A stretch of DNA of 64,000 nt, taken from contig CANAWG010000010.1 in assembly GCA_947365245.1 (NCBI GenBank), positions 42,664 to 106,663 on the forward strand, in the 5' to 3' direction. Both the position numbers and the translations under genes were made by a program. Each line of letters opens with the position of its first letter. Position 1 is the first letter of the stretch. This stretch comes from an uncultured Oscillibacter sp. (GTDB taxonomy: Bacteria > Bacillota > Clostridia > Oscillospirales > Oscillospiraceae). Shown piece by piece: positions 43,431 to 52,947 of the stretch. Under the pieces are notes generated by a model, which saw only the letters and a list, made by a program, of their open reading frames with translations, was not told the origin of the DNA and did not search any database.

Positions 43431-44003
43431 ATGGAAATGCCAAAAGGATTTTGTGATAGGATTTACTCGGATATTAAACGAATCGAAGAATCATATAGCT
43501 TGTCGCCCGAGGATAGGCTTAAACTTCATAGAGAGTTAGATGGACGATATCAGGCGTGCATAAAGGATTGGTATAACGGTCTCTGGTGTACCAGCAGTGT
43601 AGATTCAACAATTTATTACAATCAACTTCAACGGAGTTCTCAATCTGTTCAAGGGAACCTCGAAATTATGAAGGCCAAATTAGAAACATACAGTTATGGG
43701 ATGAATGCCATTTCACTGCCTAAGCCTGCTGAAACTAACATCACAGTTAACAACACCGTAAATATCTCACTGTCCTTTGAAGAAACAAAGCAAAAAATCG
43801 AAGATATGACCGCATTAAACCGGGAGCAGACGGATGAAATATTGTCCAAGATTGACGAGCTTGAGAAAATATCGAAAGAGAACATTTCTCGAAAGTCCAA
43901 GTGGGAGAAAGTGAAACCCATCATTTCTTTCGCGCTGGATAAGGGTGCAGATGTTGCGATTGCTATATTGTCTCTGGTTATGCAAATGAAACTTGGGGGA
44001 TAG
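43431..44003 (+). CDS. Unknown 190-aa protein inside the type I R-M operon
   Basis: Starts at ATG 43431, 3 bp after hsdS, and ends 29 bp before hsdR, so it is clearly in the operon. An N-terminal helical region (SLSPEDRLKLHRELDGRYQA) is followed by an Asn-rich strand (ETNITVNNTVNISLSFEET), then a coiled coil (REQTDEILSKIDELEKISKE) and a C-terminal hydrophobic helix (KPIISFALDKGADVAIAILS). The end resembles helical tails seen on some phage-defence and toxin proteins (recalled, not checked). GC is low. It may be an added defence effector. Confidence 0.7.
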   Translation: MEMPKGFCDRIYSDIKRIEESYSLSPEDRLKLHRELDGRYQACIKDWYNGLWCTSSVDSTIYYNQLQRSSQSVQGNLEIMKAKLETYSYGMNAISLPKPAETNITVNNTVNISLSFEETKQKIEDMTALNREQTDEILSKIDELEKISKENISRKSKWEKVKPIISFALDKGADVAIAILSLVMQMKLGG

Positions 44004-44032
44004 AACCGCAATTTATCGGGGAGGGATTATTT

Positions 44033-47000
44033 ATGAGCCACGACTACTCCGAAAACGTCCTGATTCAAGGCAGCGCCGCCGATCTGCTCCATGATGAGCT
44101 GGGCTGGGAGACCGTCTATGCCTACAACACCGAGCAGCTGGGCGAAACCGGCACTCTTGGCCGCAAAAGCTATAAGGAAATCCTGCTGACCCGGTATTTT
44201 CGGGAGGCCCTGCTGCGCCTGAACCCCTGGCTCACCCCCGCCCAGCTGGACGAGGCCCAGCGGCTCATGGAGCATCGCCTGTCCACCGCCTCCCTGCTGC
44301 AAATCAACGAGGAGAAGTATCTCCTGATCCGGGACGGTATCCCCGTCACCGTGAAGAAACCCGGCGGCAGGACAGAGAAAAAATACGCCGCCGTCATCGA
44401 CTTCCAGAACCCCGGAAACAATCACTTCCTCGCCGTCAGCGAGCTGAAAATCCACGGGGACCTGTACCGCCGCCGGACCGACATTGTGGGCTTTGTCAAT
44501 GGCATCCCGCTGCTGTTTGTGGAGCTGAAGGCCGCCGGAGTAGACGTGCGGGACGCCTATACCAACAACTACACCGACTATCTGGACACCATCCCCCACC
44601 TGTTCTGCTATAACGCCTTTTTGATCCTCTCCAACGGATTGGAGTCCAAGGTGGGCACGCTGGGCAGCAAGTACGAGTTTTTCCACGAGTGGAAGCGGCT
44701 CAAGGAGGAGGAGCCCGGCAGCGTGGCGCTGGAGACCATGCTCCGGGGTATCTGCAAAAAGGAGAATTTTCTCGATCTGCTGGAGAACTTCATCCTCTTT
44801 GACCACTCCGGCGGACACACGGCAAAAATCCTGGCCCGGAATCACCAGTACCTGGGTGTCAATGAGGCGGTCAAGGCCTACGAGGCCAGAAAGCTGAACG
44901 ACGGCAAGCTGGGCGTCTTCTGGCACACCCAGGGCAGCGGCAAAAGCTACTCTATGGTCTTCCTGGCCCAAAAGATCCGCCGCAAGTTCTCCGGCTCTCC
45001 CACCATTGTCATCCTCACCGACCGGGTGGAGCTGAACAAGCAGATCAGCGACACCTTTGAGAACTGCGGCGTCCTGGGCGCGGCCAAGGCCGGGCAGTTT
45101 ATCGCCTCCGACGGCGCGGATCTGCTGGACAAGCTGGGGGGCAATCCCAGCTTTGTGTTCACCCTGATTCAGAAGTTCAACCGGGCGGACCTGGAGCCGA
45201 TCTGCCCGGACCACGACATCCTCATTATGTCGGACGAGGCCCACCGCAGCCAATACGGGGTATATGCGGACAATATGGTCCGCCTGTTGCCCACCGCCTC
45301 CCGGATCGGCTTCACCGGCACGCCGCTGCTGTCCAGCGACCACATCACAAAGCGCACCTTCGGCGGCTACATATCCGTGTACGACTTCCAGCGGGCCGTG
45401 GACGACGGGGCCACAGTGCCGCTGTACTACGAAAACCGGGGCGAAAAGATTCTGGACGTGAAGGACAACCCGGAAATCACGGATCGGATTCTGGACGCCA
45501 TTGAGCAGGCCGACCTGGACGTGAACCAGCAGGACAGGCTGGAGCGGGAGTTTGCAAAGGAGATCCATGTGCTGACCGCCGCGCCCCGGCTGGAGCGCAT
45601 CGCCCGGGACTTCGCGGGGCACTACTCCGACCTGTGGACCAGCGGCAAGGCCATGTTCGTCTGCCTGAACAAGGTGACCTGTGTCCGTATGTATGACCTG
45701 GTGCAGAAATACTGGGCCGATGAGATCGACGCTCTGAAAGAGCGGATCGAGAGCGCGTCCCAGCAGGAGGCCCAGGAGCTGGAGCGCAAGCTGCAATGGA
45801 TGCGGGAGACCGAGATGGCGGTGGTCATCAGCCAGGAGCAGAACGAGGTGCAGACTTTCCGGAAATGGGGCTTGGACATCCAGACCCACCGGGAAAAGAT
45901 GGAAAAGCGGGAGCTGGACAAGGAGTTCAAGGACCCGGTCAATCCCCTCCGGGTGGTGTTCGTCTGTGCCATGTGGCTCACCGGCTTCGATGTGAAGTGC
46001 CTGTCCTGTCTGTATCTGGATAAGCCGCTGAAGGCCCACACGCTGATGCAGACCATCGCCCGGGCCAACCGCGTAGCGGAGGGAAAGAGCAACGGCCTGA
46101 TCATCGACTACATTGGGATCGTAAAAGCGCTGCGAAAGGCGCTGGCCGACTACACCGCCAATGCCAGCGGCGCCGGGAGCGCCGATCCGACGGTGGATAA
46201 GGAAAAACTGATCACCCGCATCCTGGAGCTCATCGCCTCCGCGGAGTCATTCCTGGCTGACCGGGATTTTGCGCTGCAAGCGCTGATTGACGCCAAGGGC
46301 TTTGAAAAGCTGGACCTGTTGAAAACGGCGGCCAACGCGGTGTCCGCCACACTGGAGGAGAAGAAGACATTCCAGACCTACGGCTCCGAGCTGGCGCGTC
46401 TGGTGAAGTACGCGAACCGGGAGGATGTGGAGACGGATGTCCGTCAAAAATATGAGGCCATTGCCGCCATTCACAGACTGCTGAATCAAAAACGCCGGAC
46501 GGCAGACAACGTGGATTTGATGGTGGAGATCAACCGCATCATTAGCGAGTATGTCCAGATTGAGCAGGCGGCTGAGGGGATCACACCGTCCCGTCAGTTT
46601 GATATCAGCAAAATTGACTTCGATCTGCTGCGCCGGGAGTTCTCCCAGGCAAAGAAAAAGAACCTCATCCTGAAGGATTTGCAGGACCTGGTCTGTGAGC
46701 GTCTGGACAGGATGCTGCTCAATAATCCCAGCCGCATCCAGTACCATGAACGGTATCAGGCAATCATTGAGGACTACAACAGCCAGCAGGACCGCGCCAA
46801 TATTGAAAAGACCTTTGATGAGCTGATGAAGCTGGTGCAGAGCATGGATCAGGAGGAGCAGCGCTATGTGCGGGAGGGATTTTCCAGCGATGAGGAGCTG
46901 TCTCTCTATGACATGCTGTTCTCTGAAAGTCTCTCCAAGACAGAGATTCAGAAGCTCAAGCAGGTGGCGGTGGAGCTTCTGCAAAAGGTTAAAGCGCGGA

Positions 47001-47173
47001 TCGCGGAGCTTGATCACTGGACGGATAAGCAGGAGACAAAAGCCATCATTGATAACCTCATCCGTGAAACACTCTGGAGCGGGCTTCCGGAATGCTACGA
47101 CGAACTGAGCATCTCCAGCTGCCGTCAAAGAATCTATGAGTATGTCTACACTCGATATAAAGATGTTGCGTAA
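44033..47173 (+). CDS. hsdR: Type I restriction endonuclease subunit
   Basis: The motor and nuclease subunit, 1046 aa. The N-terminal PD-(D/E)xK nuclease is visible in TDIVGFVNGIPLLFVELKAA. The SF2 translocase has Walker A HTQGSGKSYSM near residue 300, the DEAH box SDEAHRSQYG and motif VI in QTIARANRVAEGK. The C-terminal helical region binds the methylase core. It starts at ATG 44033 behind GGGGAGGG. It is full length with no disruption, so the system looks active. Confidence 0.95.
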   Translation: MSHDYSENVLIQGSAADLLHDELGWETVYAYNTEQLGETGTLGRKSYKEILLTRYFREALLRLNPWLTPAQLDEAQRLMEHRLSTASLLQINEEKYLLIRDGIPVTVKKPGGRTEKKYAAVIDFQNPGNNHFLAVSELKIHGDLYRRRTDIVGFVNGIPLLFVELKAAGVDVRDAYTNNYTDYLDTIPHLFCYNAFLILSNGLESKVGTLGSKYEFFHEWKRLKEEEPGSVALETMLRGICKKENFLDLLENFILFDHSGGHTAKILARNHQYLGVNEAVKAYEARKLNDGKLGVFWHTQGSGKSYSMVFLAQKIRRKFSGSPTIVILTDRVELNKQISDTFENCGVLGAAKAGQFIASDGADLLDKLGGNPSFVFTLIQKFNRADLEPICPDHDILIMSDEAHRSQYGVYADNMVRLLPTASRIGFTGTPLLSSDHITKRTFGGYISVYDFQRAVDDGATVPLYYENRGEKILDVKDNPEITDRILDAIEQADLDVNQQDRLEREFAKEIHVLTAAPRLERIARDFAGHYSDLWTSGKAMFVCLNKVTCVRMYDLVQKYWADEIDALKERIESASQQEAQELERKLQWMRETEMAVVISQEQNEVQTFRKWGLDIQTHREKMEKRELDKEFKDPVNPLRVVFVCAMWLTGFDVKCLSCLYLDKPLKAHTLMQTIARANRVAEGKSNGLIIDYIGIVKALRKALADYTANASGAGSADPTVDKEKLITRILELIASAESFLADRDFALQALIDAKGFEKLDLLKTAANAVSATLEEKKTFQTYGSELARLVKYANREDVETDVRQKYEAIAAIHRLLNQKRRTADNVDLMVEINRIISEYVQIEQAAEGITPSRQFDISKIDFDLLRREFSQAKKKNLILKDLQDLVCERLDRMLLNNPSRIQYHERYQAIIEDYNSQQDRANIEKTFDELMKLVQSMDQEEQRYVREGFSSDEELSLYDMLFSESLSKTEIQKLKQVAVELLQKVKARIAELDHWTDKQETKAIIDNLIRETLWSGLPECYDELSISSCRQRIYEYVYTRYKDVA

Positions 47174-47250
47174 AATCCGCGGCATCAGATGTACTCAAAT
47201 TCTGCTTCGCCTAAACAAAGAAGAGAAGCCCATCAAATCTTCCGATACAG

Positions 47251-47288
47251 TCACCCGCCAGACTCAGCTCTGGCGGGTGATTTTTTTT
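47251..47288 (+). terminator. Terminator of the hsd operon
   Basis: TCACCCGCCAG pairs with CTGGCGGGTGA, followed by eight T. From here to 47730 I see no supported gene. Confidence 0.92.
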
Positions 47289-47730
47289 ACAGCAAAGGCT
47301 TTTTCTGTAAACAAAAAATAAAAGTTCGCTTTTGGGACTCTGGAGATTATGGCATGGGGCGGGGGCATCCATGTTCCCCAACATCAGAATTTTGTAAATG
47401 CGGTTATAAAAAAGTTCCGTTTTAAGTGTTGCGGGTATGGTAGAAAGGTGAGGAGAGCCAGTGCGGAAAGGCAGAGAAAAAACCGCCCGATTCCAGCGGC
47501 CCGCGAGGCAGCTGTCACGGGTGGTTTTCAGAGATTTCGCGGGGATCAGCACGGGGGCGTTTTTCACCCCCTGGGGTCAAGTCGGGGGGCTGTTTTTCCT
47601 CGCACCTTACAACCGCCGCAATACTGACGGGTCCAGGCGGGGATATACGCAAATATTGCACCGCAAAACAAGGAATAAAGGTCCTGAAAAAAGAGTGGTA
47701 TGTGTTGGCGCTGCAAAGGAGGCAGTGGAC

Positions 47731-48031
47731 ATGAGAACAATTCTGGAAAATCTCTACCGAACAGAGGGTGACGCCTGGCTCAGAGATGGAGAAAGCAGAG
47801 GATCGCGTCGCCAACTTCCCCAAACCGCTCCTGGAGCAGTTTGGGGAAGTTGAGCAAGGGGTTCTTACAAAACCCATTCGGTCACAGCATGAGATCAACA
47901 GTATCACAGCAATTGAAAATTTTATCCGGGGCTTTCGGTTTGGCGTCAGGATCATGGCGAAGTGCATGGATGAAAACGACGGCGATATCAGAAAGGGAGA
48001 TGAATTATGGCAAAGCACAGGCCGTCCGTGA
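47731..48031 (+). pseudogene. DUF6809-like gene broken by a frameshift
   Basis: ATG 47731 with AAAGGAGGC upstream begins MRTILENLYRTEGDAW, the usual start of this small mobile-element family. The rest (GSEMEKAEDRVANF, then HEINSITAIENFIRGFRFG and MAKCMDENDGDI) is in a different frame from about 47768. Such genes sit in conjugative and integrative elements of gut Clostridia, so this is a relic. Confidence 0.65.
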
Positions 48032-48034
48032 CGG

Positions 48035-48690
48035 CATGGTGAGGGAACGGGACGACGGCCGCTGGGAGGGCCGCATCGTGGTGGGGCACAAGGAAAACGG
48101 CGACTCCATCTCCCACCGCGTCTACGCTCCGACACAAAAAGAGTGATCCACAAAGCTCCGCCAGCACATCGGCAACTGCCGCAGCTACATCGAGAATCAC
48201 ATCCGCCCCAGTCTGGGTGATAAACAGCTGGCCCGGCTTACACCGAAAGATGTCCGGCAATTCTATGAGAAACTGGGCGGCAGTCTGGCCAGCGGTACGG
48301 TGCGCCGCATCCACACCACACTCCACGGTGCGCTGAAAGCGGCGCAACAAGCACACCTGATCGCCAGCAATCCCACTGAATGGAGCGAAATAAATTCTGA
48401 CGGACGAGCAGCTGGATGTTTTCGTGAAAGCCATCACGGAGGATGAAATCTGGTGTGACTTCTTCTACACCGAGCTGACCACCGGAGATACCAAAACCAG
48501 CGCGGGTACTCGAAAGATTGTGCTGCCCTCCAGTACAGTACAGGTTCTTCGTGAGCTGACCGAGTGGATCTTCCCCAACCCGCTGAGACCGGAGCAGCCC
48601 GCTGACCCCGGTTCAGCCTACCGCTGGCTGAAAGCTTCCCTGAAACAGGCCGGTCTCCCCAGCATCCGTTTCCACGACCTGCGTCACCCA
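48035..48690 (+). pseudogene. Degenerate tyrosine recombinase (integrase)
   Basis: Pieces of a Tn916-type integrase lie in several frames. The arm-type DNA-binding part is MVRERDDGRWEGRIVVGHKE (48035-48146). The core-binding part is YIENHIRPSLGDKQLARLTP and VRRIHTTLHGALKAAQQAHL (about 48190-48380). The catalytic end has TSAGTRKIVLP and IRFHDLRH (48490-48690). Stops, frame changes and loss of the final Tyr show it is dead. It marks an old insertion. Confidence 0.8.
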
Positions 48691-48850
48691 AATGTCAAGC
48701 CCAAGGTAATCATTTGGCAAAATTGTATTCTACAATTTCAGGTCTCTAATCCACTTTCAGCAATCACTAAATTTATAACTATATTTCATATTTATCCTTT
48801 AATTCTGGTACTATACACAAACAGAAGCTTTCTGCGTATAGTAACAATTG

Positions 48851-51643
48851 TCAATACTGCTTTAGCCGCGAAAGACCGTCTAATCCAAAACGGTTGCCTG
48901 GATCAATATTGCAAAGTTCCTGATATAATTGCTTGGCTTCTGGCAGTCTATCCATACTTTCATATAACTTTGCCAGCACTGATCGAGGATGCAAATTTTT
49001 AGGATCGATCTTTATAGCTTCCCTCAAAAAATTCTCCGCTTCCGCTTCACGTCCTTTTTGCCTTGAGAGCAGCCGCCCTAATTCTGTATGAGGATGCAAA
49101 TTTTTAGGATCAATCTTTATAGCTTCCCTCAAAAAATTCTCCGCTTCCGCCTCACGTCCTTTTTGCTTTGAGAGCAGCCGCCCTAATTCCGTACGCGATT
49201 GGATATCTTTGGGGGCAATTTCCATAGCTTCCCTCAAAAAGTTCTCCGCTTCCGCCTCACGCCCTCTTTGCCTTGAGAGCAGCCGCCCTAATTCCGTACG
49301 CGATTGAATATTCCTGGGATCAATCGCTATAATTTCCCTCAAAAAGTTCTCCGCTTCCGCTTCACGCCCTCTTTGCCTTGAGAGCAGCCGCCCTAATTCC
49401 GTACGTGATTGAATATGTTTAGGATCGATCTTTATAGCTTCCCTCAAAAAATTCTCCGCTTCCGCTTCACGTCCTTTTTGCCTTGAGAGCAGCCGCCCTA
49501 ATTCTGTACGGGCCGGAAGTTGCTTTGGATTATATTTTATTACTGCAAGAAATTTTTTTTCTGCTTCTGCGGCAGAGGAAGCATCTCCTTTCTGTGCTAA
49601 CCAAATTCCCCATTCTGTATACAGTTTTGCTGTCGACAAATCGTTTTCTATTTCAGGCGCAAGGTTGTCCAATACGGTTTTAATCGTAGGACTGCTTTCA
49701 GAGAGGCTCTTCTGGTGCCTTGCCCACAAAAAACCTAAACACAAATTTACTTTTCCACTGTGTGAAAGATTTAGGCTTCCTTCTTGTATCCGGAAATAAA
49801 TGCGCTCCCAATAGCCCCAATAATCAATCTGGCCGATTGGGGGCTTCTGACCTTTTCGTATTTCTTTTTTATCTATGGTATTTGCTAAAAATGTTTCAAT
49901 TTCATTTTCATCCATAACATCCAACAAATCAAATATTACGGAATTAATGGTGACTTTGCTTTTATTAAACAGGAAAAATAATTCTGCGATGACATCGTGT
50001 TTAGGCTGCAGCGTCTCGCTTCTCTCCTGGTAAACTACCGGTTCCACATGCCGCGGTACAAACCGCTCGCACAGGCGCGTTCTCAATTTGCGCACGTTTA
50101 ATTCATCAAAGCGTTTACAGAACAGCGAAAGTGACAATGGTGTATGGAACACTTTCAGAGCCGCAACTACGCCATATAGTTGGATGTCGGTATCTACATT
50201 GCCAAACTCCCGTTCAATCAGATCACCCCATTCTTCCCAATCTAATTTGATGCTTCCTGGTTTAGACGAAATTTTCTTCAGCTCGAACAAAGTGCGGTAG
50301 ATCAATTCCACCAAACTGACATACGGCCTCCCATACCGGCCTAATATTTTATTTATCACAGATAGCTGATCTGTCTTGCTTATTGCCCCTTCTTTTACCA
50401 GATAAGAAGTGCTCTTTTGCAGTATGGATTTTCTTCTTTCCGCGCTCTCTGAAAAATAGCGAGCCGTATAATCTTTTAAACGGTATTTCCCGGTCTGGTT
50501 GATTCCTTGCAGGACAACGAGCTCTGCATTTTCAAACCAGTGCAGTAATAAATCCCGATCCGGATCGGCCAGCAGTGTGAGCCTGTTTTCCCGTTCTGCC
50601 ATAAGCAGATGTATTTTGGGATTATGAGGCCACCTGGCTTGTAAGCTCGCAAAAGATTCTCTCCCCTCAAAGGGATTGTCAATGCATAGCAGCACACTTT
50701 GCCCTACAGGTGTAAGGTTAATCAGGCAATCAAAGAATTGATCTGCCATTTGTTCTGTTATAGTTTCTTTGTTTGACAGCGCCAGCCACACCGTCAGGTG
50801 TCCCGAAGAAGCATTCTGCACCGCTGCGCGCATCATCAGGCTGGTTTTTCCCTGGCCGCCGTTTCCTGCGATTATAACAGGGGCGCCGCTTTGAATGAGC
50901 GCCTCTGTTGCCTGCACGGCCTCTTTGTGCGGGACATCTGCATCTGCACTGATGACTTGAAGCATGGTATGAAAATTGTTGTCAACGGTAAAGAAGTTTT
51001 TGATAGTCCAATCGTCGCAGGAAATCCTTGCGTCTGTGACATAGCTGGGGGTAATCATTGTCGCAATATGATTGATTCCCTGGCTGTCCAGCCGCACTTT
51101 TATCTGAGAAGCCGCTTCCAATATTTGCGGCAAACCCGACAATCTCTCAGAAGCTATTTCCAGCTGGCTCTGAATCAGGATGTCGTGCATCCATGCTGAA
51201 AAGTCCGGAATGGTCATCCACTGCTCCATTAAGTAGGAGATGATAACCTCGGCTTCTTGTTTATCTGCAATTTTGCGAGTTACCATATCACTTGCACTGG
51301 GCAGCACGTTGCGCTGTAAGCATGTTTCCCAATACCCCAGAATATTTTCTTCGAGAGGAATACCTAAATCCTCCTCCCGAAGCTTTCTGTGTTCGCAGTA
51401 TCGCGCATAGGCCACGCTCGATTTTTCCCGAATAGCATCCAGAGTTTCTTTAATATGGCTGCTGTTTTTGCTTTTAAAGTGGTCAAAAATTGTTGTGAGC
51501 GATCCACCAAGTCCTATTGACGTGTTAAGAGCGGAAAGCTCCGCTGTGATTGTATCTAAAATGTTCAGCATCCGATCACTCCCCATCTCTATATAAATCT
51601 GCTGATTTTTCAACACATCCCAGATTTCAAAAACAGTTGCCAT
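48851..51643 (-). CDS. STAND-like P-loop NTPase with C-terminal TPR repeats, candidate defence protein
   Basis: 930 aa from ATG 51643 (a TTG lies one codon upstream). The N-terminal 235 residues are helical and not recognised. Walker A is IIAGNGGQGKTSLM near residue 255-268, Walker B is SVLLCIDNP near 315, and a helical region reaches to about 700. The C-terminus is an array of 35-residue TPR-like units (TELGRLLSRQKGREAEAENF...), five of them almost identical. This is the effector-NTPase-sensor plan of STAND anti-phage proteins, but the effector is unknown. No ribosome site is clear, and GC is low compared with the core genes. Confidence 0.72.
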   Translation of the reverse strand: MATVFEIWDVLKNQQIYIEMGSDRMLNILDTITAELSALNTSIGLGGSLTTIFDHFKSKNSSHIKETLDAIREKSSVAYARYCEHRKLREEDLGIPLEENILGYWETCLQRNVLPSASDMVTRKIADKQEAEVIISYLMEQWMTIPDFSAWMHDILIQSQLEIASERLSGLPQILEAASQIKVRLDSQGINHIATMITPSYVTDARISCDDWTIKNFFTVDNNFHTMLQVISADADVPHKEAVQATEALIQSGAPVIIAGNGGQGKTSLMMRAAVQNASSGHLTVWLALSNKETITEQMADQFFDCLINLTPVGQSVLLCIDNPFEGRESFASLQARWPHNPKIHLLMAERENRLTLLADPDRDLLLHWFENAELVVLQGINQTGKYRLKDYTARYFSESAERRKSILQKSTSYLVKEGAISKTDQLSVINKILGRYGRPYVSLVELIYRTLFELKKISSKPGSIKLDWEEWGDLIEREFGNVDTDIQLYGVVAALKVFHTPLSLSLFCKRFDELNVRKLRTRLCERFVPRHVEPVVYQERSETLQPKHDVIAELFFLFNKSKVTINSVIFDLLDVMDENEIETFLANTIDKKEIRKGQKPPIGQIDYWGYWERIYFRIQEGSLNLSHSGKVNLCLGFLWARHQKSLSESSPTIKTVLDNLAPEIENDLSTAKLYTEWGIWLAQKGDASSAAEAEKKFLAVIKYNPKQLPARTELGRLLSRQKGREAEAENFLREAIKIDPKHIQSRTELGRLLSRQRGREAEAENFLREIIAIDPRNIQSRTELGRLLSRQRGREAEAENFLREAMEIAPKDIQSRTELGRLLSKQKGREAEAENFLREAIKIDPKNLHPHTELGRLLSRQKGREAEAENFLREAIKIDPKNLHPRSVLAKLYESMDRLPEAKQLYQELCNIDPGNRFGLDGLSRLKQY
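48990..49515 (-). repeat. Five 105-bp tandem repeats encoding TPR units
   Basis: Near-identical DNA units of 105 bp, with CTCAAAAA(A/G)TTCTCCGCTTCC recurring every 105 bp on the plus strand from about 49022. They code for the TPR array of the STAND-like protein. High DNA identity points to recent expansion or ongoing recombination. Confidence 0.85.
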
Positions 51644-51710
51644 CAAAAGAGTTGATCTTATTTACAGACGCAGCTTTAGTTTTTGCCATGTAAAATATTT
51701 CCTTGTAATA

Positions 51711-51895
51711 TTAAAGCGGGCTGTCGCTTGTGCTCCATTTTACCACGATTTGCCTGCCGCCGTCTACTACGATCTTATCAATACAGTCTGCAATTTCGCC
51801 GAGCGGAATATCCTTTACTGCTGGCAGAATGGAGCTTACAGAATGCGGCGTATTGCTTTTCGTAGGCGGCTTTGCATTCTGCGGCTATTAGAACC
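51711..51895 (-). pseudogene. C-terminal scrap of a mobile-element gene, possibly a serine recombinase
   Basis: A minus-strand frame ends at TAA near 51711 with IPLGEIADCIDKIVVDGGRQ then IVVKWSTSDSPL. A piece in another frame upstream reads AAECKAAYEKQYAAF. The pattern of a hydrophobic strand after 'CIDKIVVDG' recalls the ends of large serine recombinases, but the match is weak. There is no start, and a frameshift is present. Confidence 0.4.
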
Positions 51896-51967
51896 TCTTT
51901 TGCTTGAATAACGTCAAATGTGCTATTTCACTGATATAGACCAAGACCACAAAACCATGCAGAGCTG

Positions 51968-52017
51968 CTGACAAAAGTGCGCCGGGGGAAACATTCCCTT
52001 TGGCGCACTTTTGTCAG
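51968..52017. repeat. 16-bp perfect inverted repeat
   Basis: CTGACAAAAGTGCGCC at 51968-51983 and GGCGCACTTTTGTCAG at 52002-52017, with an 18-nt loop. It could be a terminator for leftward or rightward transcription, or a recombination scar at the edge of the AraC operon. Confidence 0.65.
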
Positions 52018-52104
52018 TTAAGTACCAGAAAGAAAATGAAGATATTTTACAAGCCAGAAGAAATTTTATCTGATATAATAAGCGCCAGTAAGGAGGTTCA
52101 CCGC

Positions 52105-52947
52105 ATGAAAAAAGAAGTGCGAACGGTGGTTTACGATGATGAGCTGCACATCGAGGCTTACCGCTTTGAGGGTATTGTCCAACCTTTCCCGAACCATTTC
52201 CATGAATACTATGTGATCGGATTTATGGAGGATGGGGAACGTGTGCTGTCCTGCAGGAATCAGGAGTACACCATAACAAAGGGCGATGTTCTCCTGTTCA
52301 ACCCCGGCGACAATCACGCGTGTGTCCAAAGCGATGATGGAACTCTGGACTACCGGGGCTTTAACATCACGAAAGAGGTCATGTTGGACTTGGCGGAAGA
52401 AGTGACTGGCAGGCGAGAGCTTCCGGGATTTTCACAGAATGTGATCTCTGATGAAGAAGTCACCTGTTACCTGCGCCCGCTCCATGAGCTGGTTATGAAA
52501 GGCTCCAATGAATTTGGGAAAGAAGAAAGTCTGCTGTTCCTGATTTCTCTGCTGATCCAGCAATATGGCCAGCCCTTTGAAAACTGCATCCCGGAGTGCC
52601 GGGAGGAAATCGAAAAAGCCTGTGCCTTTATGGAACAGCACTATGCCGGGCGCATCTATTTGGACCAGATATGCCGCTGTGCCGGTTTGAGCAAGTCCGC
52701 CTTGCTCCGGGCCTTTGCAAAATCAAAGGGCGTGACCCCGTACAGTTACCTGGAAAACATTCGTATTGGCAAGGCCAAGAAGCTGCTGGAACAGGGAGTG
52801 CCGCCCATTGAGGCGGCGCTGCAAACCGGCTTTTCCGACCAGAGCCATTTTACCAACTATTTCAACCGATTCATTGGGCTGGCCCCCGGTATTTATCGGG
52901 ACATATTCCTAGACAAGGATATGGAGGGACTGCCCTATGAAAGGTAA
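52105..52947 (+). CDS. AraC-family regulator with cupin domain
   Basis: 280 aa. The N-terminal sensor cupin is seen in NHFHEYYVIGFMEDGERVLS and GDVLLFNPGDNHAC. The C-terminal pair of helix-turn-helix motifs (about 180-275) includes IYLDQICRCAGLSKSALLRA and AALQTGFSDQSHFTNYFNRF. ATG 52105 with AAGGAGG upstream is chosen over the frame's upstream TTG. It overlaps the transporter gene by 11 bp, so it likely controls its own operon. Confidence 0.9.
   Translation: MKKEVRTVVYDDELHIEAYRFEGIVQPFPNHFHEYYVIGFMEDGERVLSCRNQEYTITKGDVLLFNPGDNHACVQSDDGTLDYRGFNITKEVMLDLAEEVTGRRELPGFSQNVISDEEVTCYLRPLHELVMKGSNEFGKEESLLFLISLLIQQYGQPFENCIPECREEIEKACAFMEQHYAGRIYLDQICRCAGLSKSALLRAFAKSKGVTPYSYLENIRIGKAKKLLEQGVPPIEAALQTGFSDQSHFTNYFNRFIGLAPGIYRDIFLDKDMEGLPYER

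Noticed and set aside
44027..46039. A 670-codon open frame antisense to hsdR
   Set aside because: Shadow of hsdR; no start site or domain.
48990..49515. Regularly spaced repeats taken for a CRISPR array
   Set aside because: The units are contiguous 105-bp coding repeats with no spacers, and they translate in frame as TPR units.
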